From positions 1 through 12,268 of the forward strand of contig DFEA01000015.1 in the NCBI GenBank assembly GCA_002368575.1: a stretch of DNA of 12,268 nucleotides, written 5' to 3'. Positions within the stretch are counted from its first letter, which is position 1, and the number at the start of each line of letters is the position of its first letter. Below, piece by piece: positions 1-6,009 of the stretch. The translations under genes were made by a program, and so were the position numbers. The notes under the pieces are model-generated. The model was not told where the DNA came from, made no database searches, and saw only the letters and a list, made by a program, of their open reading frames with translations. This stretch comes from Lachnospiraceae bacterium UBA3814 (lineage in GTDB: Bacteria; Bacillota; Clostridia; Lachnospirales; Lachnospiraceae).

Positions 1-836
1 TAGCCCCTTGTTACAGGGGGTTCGCCGCTTGCAAGCCCTATCTCACGCTGCGCCATCGAAAAACGGGTCAGCGAGTCCATCATGAGCAGCACATCCTTCC
101 CCTGGTCCCTGAAGTACTCCGCAATGGCCGTAGCGGTCATGGGAGCCTTCTTTCTTACAAGAGCAGGCTTATCGGAGGTGGCACATACAACAATGGAGCG
201 CTTCATGCCCTCCTCTCCCATGTCTCTCTCTATGAATTCCCTTACCTCTCTGCCCCTTTCGCCGATAAGCGCGATAACGTTGATATCAGCCTTTGTGTTT
301 CTGGCAAACATACCCAGTAGAGTGCTCTTTCCCACTCCGGAGCCCGCAAATATTCCGATACGCTGACCCTTGCCAATGGTCAGTATCCCATCTACGGCCT
401 TGACCCCTAATGCCAGAGGCTCCCTGATGATCTCCCTGTCCATAGGGTCGGGCGGGTTTGAATCTATCGGATAGCTCTTCCCGGTCCTTAGCCTCGTTCC
501 GTCGGGCATCCTTCCCAGGCCGTCAAGCGTAAGCCCAAGCATTTCCTCACCGACACTGACGGTCAGGGGCTCTCCGGTGTTTTCCACTATGCAGCCGTAG
601 CCTATGCCCTCAGTCACATCATAGGGCATAAGAAGGGTGCGGTTATTGCGGAAGCCCACCACCTCGGCTTCCACATACTTTCCCGTCTTTTTATCTATTA
701 TGATGCGGCACAGGTCGTTAAGTCTGGCGTCCGGTCCGATCGACTCGATGGTGAGCCCCACCACGTTTACTACCTTGCCCAGCCTTTTAAAATATGTTTT
801 TTCAAGAGCATGACGGTACTTGTTGTTATTGTTCAT
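1..836 (-). CDS. fliI: Flagellar export ATPase FliI, N-terminal 278 residues (cut by window edge)
   Basis: FliI is the ATPase of the flagellar type III export apparatus; it works at the cytoplasmic face of the basal body with FliH and FliJ. Translation from the ATG at 836 is open to the window edge. It shows a beta-barrel-like N-terminal domain (about 20-95), the F1-type nucleotide-binding core with Walker A GSGVGKST at 165-172, an IGERGREVREF stretch at 191-201, and a Walker B-like VLLMMDSLTR at 249-258 with Asp254. Family members are about 430-440 residues, so roughly 155 C-terminal residues lie outside. A modest ribosome site (AGAGGT) precedes the ATG. It lies 36 bases after fliH with a small GC-rich hairpin between. 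Vacuolar/F1 ATPases and type III secretion ATPases are homologous, but the flagellar neighbours settle the assignment. Confidence 0.95.
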   Translation of the reverse strand, partial: MNNNNKYRHALEKTYFKRLGKVVNVVGLTIESIGPDARLNDLCRIIIDKKTGKYVEAEVVGFRNNRTLLMPYDVTEGIGYGCIVENTGEPLTVSVGEEMLGLTLDGLGRMPDGTRLRTGKSYPIDSNPPDPMDREIIREPLALGVKAVDGILTIGKGQRIGIFAGSGVGKSTLLGMFARNTKADINVIALIGERGREVREFIERDMGEEGMKRSIVVCATSDKPALVRKKAPMTATAIAEYFRDQGKDVLLMMDSLTRFSMAQREIGLASGEPPVTRG

Positions 837-856
837 AAGACCTCTGATATTTACTT

Positions 857-869
857 CGGCGGACCGCCG
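857..869 (-). other. Small GC-rich hairpin between fliH and fliI
   Basis: A 5-bp perfect stem (CGGCG/CGCCG) with a 3-base loop lies between the fliH stop and the fliI ribosome site. No T-run follows on the minus strand, so it is not a terminator. It may affect mRNA processing or be chance. Confidence 0.3.
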
Positions 870-872
870 CAG

Positions 873-1760
873 CTACTCCTTTGTATAGGATAAAAGCCGA
901 AGCTCCTTTTTTAAAAGCGAAAGCTCGGTCCCCAGCCCGCATTCATATATCCCGCTTTCACATTCGATAAAGCAGTCCGACTGCTTCAGTGTAACATCCT
1001 CAACGATGTCCACCGAATCCACCCCGCCCACGCTGTTAAGAATATCCTCCTTGAAGGCGCTCACGTAAGCGTAATCCTCGGGCGACACGTGGACGAAAAA
1101 GTTCTTTCCTCCCTCAATGTTCTTTATGGCTTCCTTCATCAGGTTCAGTACTATATCCGTCTGATCGGACAGGTTCACTCCGAGGACATGCTCAAATACG
1201 TCTGTAAGATCCCTTACAAGCTCCGTTTCCATGGTCTCGTATTTCTGAGCATACTCTTCTCTGAGCCTGTCGGCCTCTTCCTTAAGGGCCTGCTCCCTGA
1301 CCTGGAACTCTGCCCCGGCTTTCTGAAGGCCCTCCTGATAGCCCTCTCCGGCGCCTTCGTTCCTTGCCTGCTCCTTTATGCCTTCGGCTTCTCCCCTTGC
1401 TTCCTCTATTATCCTCTGCGCTTCGGCCCCGGCCTCCGCCGTGATACGGTCGGCCTCCTCCTGTGCCTGTCTGAGGAGCTCCTCGGTGTCCACCTTTGGG
1501 GTATTGTCCTTTATGACATTACCGATGCCCGATACGAAATCCTCTCCCTCGCCTGGCTCCTCATCGCCTAGAAGAGCCTCCACCTGCTCGGCATTGAGCC
1601 CGTAGGAAAAGTCGTCCGCAAAGGCCTCGTCGCCGTCCATTTCAAGGATCTCCGAAAGCTTCTGCATCCTGTCCGCGATCAGGTTATTGGAATCTATGAC
1701 CCTGGCGTCATCTGTTTTTACCACATAATGGTTGGATTTATAAAGATTACCGCTAGACAA
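873..1760 (-). CDS. fliH: Flagellar assembly protein FliH (export ATPase regulator)
   Basis: FliH is the peripheral stalk/regulator of the FliI ATPase and docks the export ATPase complex to the C ring. The 295-residue product has an N-terminal motif (LYKSNHYVVK, then DDARVIDSNNLI) that I associate with clostridial FliH. An acidic stretch follows at about 40-90, then a long Ala/Glu-rich coiled coil at about 93-190 containing GYQEG (140-144), and a C-terminal domain with HVSPEDYAYVSAFK. The start is TTG at 1760. It overlaps the end of fliG by 8 bases, fits the conserved N-terminus, and has GGAGGTGA eight bases upstream inside fliG. No in-frame ATG fits better. The overlap suggests translational coupling with fliG. 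Length is typical for Firmicutes FliH. Confidence 0.9.
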   Translation of the reverse strand: MSSGNLYKSNHYVVKTDDARVIDSNNLIADRMQKLSEILEMDGDEAFADDFSYGLNAEQVEALLGDEEPGEGEDFVSGIGNVIKDNTPKVDTEELLRQAQEEADRITAEAGAEAQRIIEEARGEAEGIKEQARNEGAGEGYQEGLQKAGAEFQVREQALKEEADRLREEYAQKYETMETELVRDLTDVFEHVLGVNLSDQTDIVLNLMKEAIKNIEGGKNFFVHVSPEDYAYVSAFKEDILNSVGGVDSVDIVEDVTLKQSDCFIECESGIYECGLGTELSLLKKELRLLSYTKE

Positions 1761-2772
1761 CTATCTCGTCACCTCCGCCGCGGGAAATAACGATCTCGGA
1801 CGAATCCTCAAGTCTTCTGATGATATTTACTATCTTCTGCTGAGCCTCCTCAACATCCTTCATCCTTACGGGACCCATGAATTCCATGTCTTCCTTGATC
1901 ATTACCGCAAGACGCTTCGAAAGGTTGTTGAAGATAGCGTTCTGGACCTCCTCGTTGGCGCCCTTAAGCGCAACGGCCAGATCACTGTTGTCAACATCTC
2001 TGAGCACCCTCTGGATGGCTCTGTCGTCCAGCAGAAGGATATCCTCGAATACGAACATCTTCTTTCTGATCTCATCGGCAAGCTCGGGCTCGTCGATCTC
2101 CAGAGTTTCCATGATATGCTTCTCGGTGCTTCTGTCTACGGTGTTGAGTATCTCAACCACCGAATCCACACCGCCGACTATCGTGTAATCCTGGTTCACC
2201 AGGTTCGAAAGCTTGGTCTCAAGGATCTTCTCCACATCCTTTATAACATCGGGCGACGTCCTGTCCATGGTAGCTATCCTCTTTGCGACATCCGACTGTC
2301 TGTCCGGAGGCAGTGCCGAGATTATCAGGGCGGACTGAGCCGGACTTAAATAGGATAAAATAAGCGCAATAGTCTGCGGGTGCTCATCCTGAATGAAGTT
2401 GAGCACCTGCGACGCTTCTGTTTTCCGTATGAATTCGAAGGGCTTGACCTGAAGCGAGGCGGTAAGCTTTCCGATAACCTCCATGGCCTTTTCGGCGCCC
2501 AGGGCATTCTCCAAAAGCTCCTTGGCGTATCCGATACCGCCCTCTGCTATGTACTGCTGTGCGAGGCAGACCTGATAAAACTCTTCTATGACCTGCTCCT
2601 TGACCTGCGGAGTGATACTCCGTGTGTTAGCTATTTCCAGTGTGAGCTCTTCTATTTCCTCTTCCTTGAGGTACTTGAATATCAGCGCTGATCTCTCGGG
2701 CCCGAGCGCTATCAGCAGTATCGCGCTCTTCTGGAGCCCGGAGATCATATCACCGGACTGCTGCATTGGCAT
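1753..2772 (-). CDS. fliG: Flagellar motor switch protein FliG
   Basis: FliG sits at the top of the C ring, binds FliF, and transmits torque from the stator. The 339-residue product is full length. It has an N-terminal FliF-binding domain (SGLQKSAILLIALG at 11-24), the EHPQTIA middle-domain motif at 130-136, and a C-terminal torque domain with the conserved charged helix before MGPVRMKDVEEAQQKI (299-314). The ATG at 2772 is nine bases after the fliF stop. The G-rich sequence before it (GTGGGGG overlapping the fliF stop) is a poor but usable ribosome site. A second in-frame ATG two codons on (MQQSGD) is an alternative start. The 3' end overlaps the fliH start. Confidence 0.97.
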   Translation of the reverse strand: MPMQQSGDMISGLQKSAILLIALGPERSALIFKYLKEEEIEELTLEIANTRSITPQVKEQVIEEFYQVCLAQQYIAEGGIGYAKELLENALGAEKAMEVIGKLTASLQVKPFEFIRKTEASQVLNFIQDEHPQTIALILSYLSPAQSALIISALPPDRQSDVAKRIATMDRTSPDVIKDVEKILETKLSNLVNQDYTIVGGVDSVVEILNTVDRSTEKHIMETLEIDEPELADEIRKKMFVFEDILLLDDRAIQRVLRDVDNSDLAVALKGANEEVQNAIFNNLSKRLAVMIKEDMEFMGPVRMKDVEEAQQKIVNIIRRLEDSSEIVISRGGGDEIVV

Positions 2773-2780
2773 ATTTTATT

Positions 2781-4391
2781 TTACCCCCACTCCTCATTGA
2801 GCCAGTTTCTTAAAAGCTGGGCCGCGGCGTCAGGATTATCATCCACGAACTTCTCAACCATGAGCCTGACCTCCGACTTGGTCTCCAGCTCGATATCTTC
2901 GACCCCCATATTTTCCTGTGTTGTCTCAAGCATATCCTCGACGGAAAGCTCCTCTTCCTCCTCGACCTCTTCCTTTTCCCTTCTGAGGCTTGAGAAGACC
3001 ACAAATCCCAACAGTGCCAGGATCAGGACTATCAGTATGATCTGCGCGATATCGGCGGCATCTATCTGCAGGCCCTCATCCGGCTGGAAGATTGGAACAT
3101 CATAGGCTATTATCGAAATATTCGCGACGGGTATGCCCGTAGCGTTCGCTACAAGGGTCACCATGTCGTCGTCCACGGTCCTTCTTACCATGTCGGAATT
3201 TTCCGCTACGAACTGGTCGAAGGTTATCCCGTCCAAAAGGCCCTGGTTCCTGAGCTCCCGTTCCTTATATATCACATAGTGAGACGCGGTGACCGCAACG
3301 GATGAGCTACCGTAATCGATGACTCCCGAAGGCGTCACGGTCTCCTCTATCTCCTCGCTGGGAAGATAGTCACTGGACTCCTCGTTTACGGAATACCTTG
3401 AGTTAGTCCCATCCTCTATGACGTAGGTCTGTTCCTCGGTGTTGGTATCGGTCCCCGGAATGCCGCTTATGGCTCCCTGGCCCTCGGCCTCGTAGGAATC
3501 CGTATGCGCAAGGACATTCGTACCGTTTTCATCCGCCTGCGTATATTTATGCGAGGTTCTCTTTGACGAGCCGAAGGCCATGTTTAAGTTTGTCGCGACC
3601 TTCACATCCTCAAAAAGATTCGAGCCCAAAAGGACCTGTGTGACCTCCTGCTTGACAAGCCTTTCCGCCTCGTTCTTGAGCTGTATCTGATCCGTAGCCT
3701 TTAAGGTCACGTTTTCCTCCGCCGCCTCCGCGCCGGAGAAAAGAAGATTTCCGTTGGAATCTATGATCGTAATGTTGTCAGTAGTCTTATTTCCGAGGGC
3801 GGTTGCGATGTTTCTTGCAAAGTTCTCCGCGACTCCCTTTCCAAGCTCCTCGTTAAGATCCAGCATGACGCTTGCGTAGGATTCCTCCTTTTCCGCAAGC
3901 AAAGTACCGTCGTCCGTGGGGATTGACAGCGTAACGTATGCCGCGCTCACCGCGGGCACCGACATCATTATCTCCTCAAGGCGCTTTTCCCGGTAAAGCT
4001 TGTAGGTCTTCTCCTTATCGGATTCTGTTGTGGAAAAGCCTCCCGCCAGAGCGTCATTTAAGGAATAGCTGTCCGCCGGTATGCCGTTTGCCCCAAGCAA
4101 AAGGGTCGCCGTAGCGATGCTCTCCTTACGGACGGAAATGATGAGTCCGTCGTCCGTGACCTGATATTCTATCCCGTCCCCGGTAAGAAGGTCTATGATC
4201 TCCGAAGCCTCCTTCGTGGATTCGCAGGTGACAAGGGTGACATACTGCGGTCTGGTAAGGATCGTTCCCAGTATAACAAGCGCCAGGATAATCCCTGCCG
4301 CCGTGCTTATGATTATCGTTTTCTGTTTGGAGGTAAATTTATTCCACCATTCAAGGATACGCTGCGGTATTTCCCTCAATCTGTCAGCCAC
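2781..4391 (-). CDS. fliF: Flagellar MS-ring protein FliF
   Basis: FliF assembles the MS ring in the cytoplasmic membrane, the foundation for the rod and export gate. The 536-residue product has a short cytoplasmic N-terminus and a first membrane helix at about 25-46 (IIISTAAGIILALVILGTIL). Ring-building YscJ/FliF domains follow, then a disordered acidic/Ser-rich stretch around 300-350 and a second membrane helix at about 448-466. The acidic cytoplasmic tail ends in LLRNWLNEEWG, the FliG-binding segment. The start is GTG at 4391, with a strong AAAGGAGG ribosome site seven bases upstream. That site directly follows a repeat hairpin (4410-4439). Length is typical for Firmicutes FliF. Confidence 0.97.
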   Translation of the reverse strand: MADRLREIPQRILEWWNKFTSKQKTIIISTAAGIILALVILGTILTRPQYVTLVTCESTKEASEIIDLLTGDGIEYQVTDDGLIISVRKESIATATLLLGANGIPADSYSLNDALAGGFSTTESDKEKTYKLYREKRLEEIMMSVPAVSAAYVTLSIPTDDGTLLAEKEESYASVMLDLNEELGKGVAENFARNIATALGNKTTDNITIIDSNGNLLFSGAEAAEENVTLKATDQIQLKNEAERLVKQEVTQVLLGSNLFEDVKVATNLNMAFGSSKRTSHKYTQADENGTNVLAHTDSYEAEGQGAISGIPGTDTNTEEQTYVIEDGTNSRYSVNEESSDYLPSEEIEETVTPSGVIDYGSSSVAVTASHYVIYKERELRNQGLLDGITFDQFVAENSDMVRRTVDDDMVTLVANATGIPVANISIIAYDVPIFQPDEGLQIDAADIAQIILIVLILALLGFVVFSSLRREKEEVEEEEELSVEDMLETTQENMGVEDIELETKSEVRLMVEKFVDDNPDAAAQLLRNWLNEEWG

Positions 4392-4492
4392 TTCCCTGCC
4401 TCCTTTTCTGCACCGATTTTCCTGCGGAAAATCGTGTGCTTAGGAACGATCTTCAGATCGTTCCGATCCGTTCGTTTTAACGAACGGATCAT
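4376..4492 (-). CDS. Possible 38-aa reading frame through the fliE/fliF repeat (doubtful)
   Basis: An ATG at 4492, just after AAGGAA, opens a frame through the repeat modules. It overlaps the fliF start by 16 bases, ending in TGA inside fliF codons 5-6. The peptide starts MIRSLKRTDRNDLKIVPK and is very basic. The AAGG-to-ATG spacing is too short for a good ribosome site. Because the modules are palindromes, related peptides can be read from both strands, so the open frame may be a by-product. It matters mainly as a possible leader coupled to fliF translation. Confidence 0.15.
   Translation of the reverse strand: MIRSLKRTDRNDLKIVPKHTIFRRKIGAEKEAGKWLTD
4410..4439 (-). repeat. Alpha hairpin before fliF
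   Basis: A 9-bp stem (CGATTTTCC/GGAAAATCG, loop TGC) is flanked by outer arms GCAC/GTGC. In other copies these arms are GCGC/GCGC, so both sides changed together. On the transcript it ends directly at the fliF Shine-Dalgarno sequence. Confidence 0.85.
4443..4464 (-). repeat. Beta hairpin, fliE/fliF gap
   Basis: Perfect 10-bp inverted repeat GGAACGATCT/AGATCGTTCC around TC. On the transcript the tip reads CUGAAG, as in every beta copy. No U-run follows, so it is not an intrinsic terminator. Identical to 4903-4924. Confidence 0.85.
4465..4490 (-). repeat. Gamma hairpin, fliE/fliF gap
   Basis: Perfect 12-bp inverted repeat (arms begin GATCCGTTCG) with a two-base centre. It abuts the beta hairpin with no spacer. 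Its copy at 4925-4950 differs by one base. Confidence 0.85.
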
Positions 4493-4510
4493 TTCCTTGT
4501 CTGCACCGCT

Positions 4511-4537
4511 GCGCCGATTCGTTTACGAATCGTGCGC
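4511..4537 (-). repeat. Alpha hairpin just after fliE
   Basis: Stem CGATTCGT/ACGAATCG with a TT loop and outer arms GCGC/GCGC. The flanks (GCGCC on the left, TGCGCT on the right) match the other alpha copies, but the stem sequence is entirely different. It is the first module after the fliE stop and has no beta partner on the fliE side. Confidence 0.8.
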
Positions 4538-4542
4538 TCTCC

Positions 4543-4857
4543 TTACACCTGTATCTGCATCAGCTCTCTGTATGCCTCGATAAACCTGTCTCTGAGCGCG
4601 ACGGTATAGCTTAATGCCGTCGAAGCCTTGGCTGCCGCGATGGAAAGATCATGCGTATTTTCCGAAATACCCATGGCAAATTTGATCTGCTCCTCCTCGG
4701 AATCATGAAGCAGCGCATTGGTCTCGTTTATATTGCTCATGGCGGAATCCAGAAACGACTTAAACCCCTCATCAGCCTGAGGCACCGTCGTTGCCGCCCT
4801 TGCCGCCGCATTTGCTATTGCCGCAGAGCCTGTGCTTCTTATGTTGGAAATCTCCAT
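4543..4857 (-). CDS. fliE: Flagellar hook-basal body protein FliE
   Basis: FliE joins the MS ring to the proximal rod and is among the first exported rod components. The product has the small helical FliE architecture: a variable N-terminus and a conserved C-terminus ending SYTVALRDRFIEAYRELMQIQV-like (about 82-104). I place the start at the second ATG (4857), giving 104 residues. The ribosome site GGGAGGG (4864-4870) touches the upstream ATG at 4863 but is six bases from this one. The upstream start would add only Met-Gly. It is flanked on both sides by repeat-filled gaps of about 150 bases. Length is normal for the family. Confidence 0.95.
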   Translation of the reverse strand: MEISNIRSTGSAAIANAAARAATTVPQADEGFKSFLDSAMSNINETNALLHDSEEEQIKFAMGISENTHDLSIAAAKASTALSYTVALRDRFIEAYRELMQIQV

Positions 4858-4863
4858 TCCCAT

Positions 4864-4870
4864 CCCTCCC
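4864..4870 (-). promoter_or_regulatory. fliE ribosome binding site (decides the start)
   Basis: GGGAGGG on the minus strand sits directly against the end of the preceding alpha hairpin and six bases before the ATG at 4857. The alternative ATG at 4863 has zero spacing, so the inner start is favoured. Confidence 0.75.
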
Positions 4871-4871
4871 T

Positions 4872-4899
4872 GCGCTAATTTCCGAAGGAAATTATGCGC
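4872..4899 (-). repeat. Alpha hairpin before fliE
   Basis: Stem AATTTCC/GGAAATT, loop GAA (UUC on the transcript), outer arms GCGC/GCGC. On the transcript its 3' edge GCGCA runs straight into the fliE ribosome site. Confidence 0.85.
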
Positions 4900-4952
4900 T
4901 TAGGAACGATCTTCAGATCGTTCCGATCCGTTCGTTTTACCGAACGGATCAT
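4875..4952 (-). CDS. Possible 25-aa reading frame through the flgC/fliE repeat (doubtful)
   Basis: This is the counterpart of the frame before fliF: ATG at 4952 after AAGGAA, peptide MIRSVKRTDRNDLKIVPK followed by RIISFGN, stop TAG inside the alpha hairpin, 17 bases before the fliE start. The ribosome-site spacing is poor. It is identical to its counterpart over 17 of 18 residues only because the DNA is a recent duplicate, so this is no independent evidence of coding. Confidence 0.12.
   Translation of the reverse strand: MIRSVKRTDRNDLKIVPKRIISFGN
4903..4924 (-). repeat. Beta hairpin 1, flgC/fliE gap
   Basis: Identical to the beta hairpin at 4443-4464: 10-bp perfect arms, CUGAAG tip on the transcript. 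Confidence 0.85.
4925..4950 (-). repeat. Gamma hairpin, flgC/fliE gap
   Basis: Arms GATCCGTTCG/CGAACGGATC (10 bp). It differs from the copy at 4465-4490 by one base (C4940), which breaks the inner two pairs and enlarges the loop. Confidence 0.8.
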
Positions 4953-4962
4953 TTCCTTGTCT

Positions 4963-4990
4963 GCGCTAATTTCCGAAGGAAATTGTGCGC
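4963..4990 (-). repeat. Second alpha hairpin, flgC/fliE gap
   Basis: Same stem as 4872-4899 (AATTTCC/GGAAATT, loop GAA) with outer arms GCGC/GCGC. It differs only at the right-hand A/G junction base. This shows that the gap contains a tandem doubling of the alpha-beta unit. Confidence 0.85.
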
Positions 4991-4993
4991 TAA

Positions 4994-5013
4994 GAACGAA
5001 CTTCAGTTCGTTC
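4994..5013 (-). repeat. Beta hairpin 2, next to flgC stop
   Basis: Arms GAACGAACT/AGTTCGTTC around TC. Compared with 4443-4464, one pair has switched from T-A to A-T on both arms while the CTTCAG core is unchanged. It begins four bases past the flgC stop codon on the transcript. Confidence 0.85.
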
Positions 5014-5017
5014 CGTT

Positions 5018-5467
5018 TTAACTCCTTCCGATCGACAGCCCGGTCGTCGCCATGCTCTTTGAGGCATTAAAGGCCGTAGCGTTAGCCTGATAAGCCCTCG
5101 TCGCATCGATAAGGTTCGTCATCTCGGTAACGATATTAACGTTCGGATACCATACATATCCATCGTCATCCGCATCGGGATGGGCCGGATCATATACCCG
5201 TTTCATGGGCTCCTTCTGATCTTCATATACCCCGCTCACCTTGACACCGTCGCCGATATCCATGCCTCTGGTCTTTCTGAATATTGTCCCGAACTGTGTA
5301 GGGTCCATCGTCTTTTCCGTAAACCTGACCACCTTCCTGACATAGGGCGTACCGTCCTCTGTTCTGGTGGTATTGGCATTGGCCACATTCTGAGAGATGA
5401 TATCCATCCTGTAGCGCTCGGCAGTGAGTCCCGACGCATTAACTCCAAAGGTCTTAAAAATACTCAT
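5018..5467 (-). CDS. flgC: Flagellar proximal rod protein FlgC
   Basis: FlgC is a proximal rod subunit exported through the flagellar type III system; there is no signal peptide, as expected. The 149-residue product has the rod/hook N-terminal signature (FGVNASGLTAERYRMDIISQ, then NVANANTTRTEDGTPYVRK, about 8-45). Its C-terminal helix MTNLIDATRAYQANATAFNASKSM (about 116-139) packs with the N-terminus in the axial-protein fold. The ATG at 5467 has AAAGGAA eight bases upstream. That site lies in the ATTTCCTTTCTGC stretch, which matches the repeat spacer of the other gaps. A repeat-encoded frame from flgB ends in TGA overlapping this ATG. Length is normal. Confidence 0.96.
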   Translation of the reverse strand: MSIFKTFGVNASGLTAERYRMDIISQNVANANTTRTEDGTPYVRKVVRFTEKTMDPTQFGTIFRKTRGMDIGDGVKVSGVYEDQKEPMKRVYDPAHPDADDDGYVWYPNVNIVTEMTNLIDATRAYQANATAFNASKSMATTGLSIGRS

Positions 5468-5481
5468 AGCATTTCCTTTCT

Positions 5482-5509
5482 GCGCCGACTTCCGAAGGAG
5501 ATCGTGCGC
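5482..5509 (-). repeat. Alpha hairpin before flgC
   Basis: Outer arms GCGC/GCGC flank an imperfect stem (CGACTTCC/GGAGATCG, loop GAA) with two unpaired or weak positions. It is a diverged member of the family. On the transcript its GCGCA edge directly precedes the flgC ribosome site. Confidence 0.75.
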
Positions 5510-5512
5510 TTG

Positions 5513-5534
5513 GGCATAAACTTCAGTTTGTGCC
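5513..5534 (-). repeat. Beta hairpin, flgB/flgC gap
   Basis: Arms GGCATAAACT/AGTTTGTGCC around TC, with nine of ten pairs. It differs from 4443-4464 at several positions on both arms in compensating fashion, yet keeps CTTCAG. It is followed by GATCCG, a remnant of the gamma module. Confidence 0.8.
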
Positions 5535-5547
5535 GATCCGTAAAGCC

Positions 5548-5949
5548 TTACTTGCCAAGCACGGCCTTTATGTTGGTAAAGTGCTCGTTGATGCTCTGGA
5601 CCAGAGCATTATATTTAAGCTGATTCGATGCCAGTTCTACATTTTCGGTATCGATATCCACATTGTTCCTGTCCAGCCTGTATGCGTATCCTGAATAATC
5701 GGAATAGGTTCTGGGATTGATCTTTGACAGTCCGCGCTTGTTAAGGCTGTTTACCTTTTCATCCAGTGAAACATATTTGCTGGCCTTTAACGCATGCTTA
5801 AGCTCCGCCTCAAAGGACACGTCCTGCCTCTTATAGCCGGGGGTGTCCACGTTAGCGATATTATGCGCTATAGCCTGGTTCCTCATCCAGGCACCGTCAG
5901 CCGCCTTGTCAAGCACGTTGACATAATTATAGACATCAGAATTGATCAT
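5548..5949 (-). CDS. flgB: Flagellar proximal rod protein FlgB
   Basis: FlgB is the proximal rod subunit and the first gene of the operon. The 133-residue product carries the axial-protein signature NIANVDTPGYKRQDVSFE (about 30-47). Its C-terminal helix NVELASNQLKYNALVQSIN pairs with the N-terminal helix in the family fold. It has no signal peptide, consistent with type III export. The ATG at 5949 has a good ribosome site (AGGGGTGA, seven bases upstream). A TATAAT promoter lies about 20 bases before the start, giving a very short leader. The codY-flgB adjacency matches the arrangement in Bacillus subtilis. Length is normal. Confidence 0.95.
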   Translation of the reverse strand: MINSDVYNYVNVLDKAADGAWMRNQAIAHNIANVDTPGYKRQDVSFEAELKHALKASKYVSLDEKVNSLNKRGLSKINPRTYSDYSGYAYRLDRNNVDIDTENVELASNQLKYNALVQSINEHFTNIKAVLGK

Positions 5950-5968
5950 TTCTACTCACCCCTGTTCT

Positions 5969-5996
5969 ATTATATTGATTTTTCACAAAAAAACAA
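5969..5996 (-). promoter_or_regulatory. Candidate sigma-A-type promoter of the flagellar operon
   Basis: A perfect -10 TATAAT (5974-5969) lies 16 bp from TTGTTT (5996-5991; three of six consensus bases). The region between the codY terminator and flgB is AT-rich. No sigma-28-like pair (TAAA with GCCGATAA) is seen. A weak CodY-box-like sequence fills the spacer. Confidence 0.6.
5978..5992. promoter_or_regulatory. Possible CodY box in the flgB promoter (weak)
   Basis: The 15 bases match the published CodY box AATTTTCWGAAAATT at 11 positions and lie between the -35 and -10. In B. subtilis CodY is known to repress the fla/che operon, so a site here is plausible. The region is AT-rich, so an 11/15 match could be chance. 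Confidence 0.3.
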
Positions 5997-6009
5997 TATA
6001 TTCTAATGT

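Larger units (their letters stand above)
4438..4504. repeat. 67-bp direct repeat, copy 1
   Basis: This segment (beta, gamma and the ATTTCCTTGTCTGC spacer) matches 4898-4964 at 66 of 67 positions, offset by exactly 460 bases. The only difference is A4480 versus C4940. The near identity implies recent duplication or gene conversion. Confidence 0.95.
4898..4964. repeat. 67-bp direct repeat, copy 2
   Basis: Second copy of 4438-4504 with one mismatch (C4940). It contains a beta hairpin (4903-4924), a gamma hairpin (4925-4950) and the conserved spacer. Confidence 0.95.

Noticed and set aside
4410..5013. CodY boxes within the alpha hairpins (AATTTCC...GGAAATT, ATTTTCC...GGAAAAT)
   Set aside because: The arms resemble the CodY box, but the central spacing is two or more bases too long. 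Other alpha copies have unrelated arms, so structure rather than a protein-binding sequence is what is conserved.
4791..5021. 76-aa plus-strand ORF through fliE and the repeats
   Set aside because: Antisense to fliE and extended only because palindromes stay open on both strands; no ribosome site seen.
4392..5547. Intrinsic terminators or a CRISPR array in the repeat gaps
   Set aside because: None of the hairpins is followed by a T-run on the transcribed strand. The repeats lack regular unique spacers and carry no cas genes.
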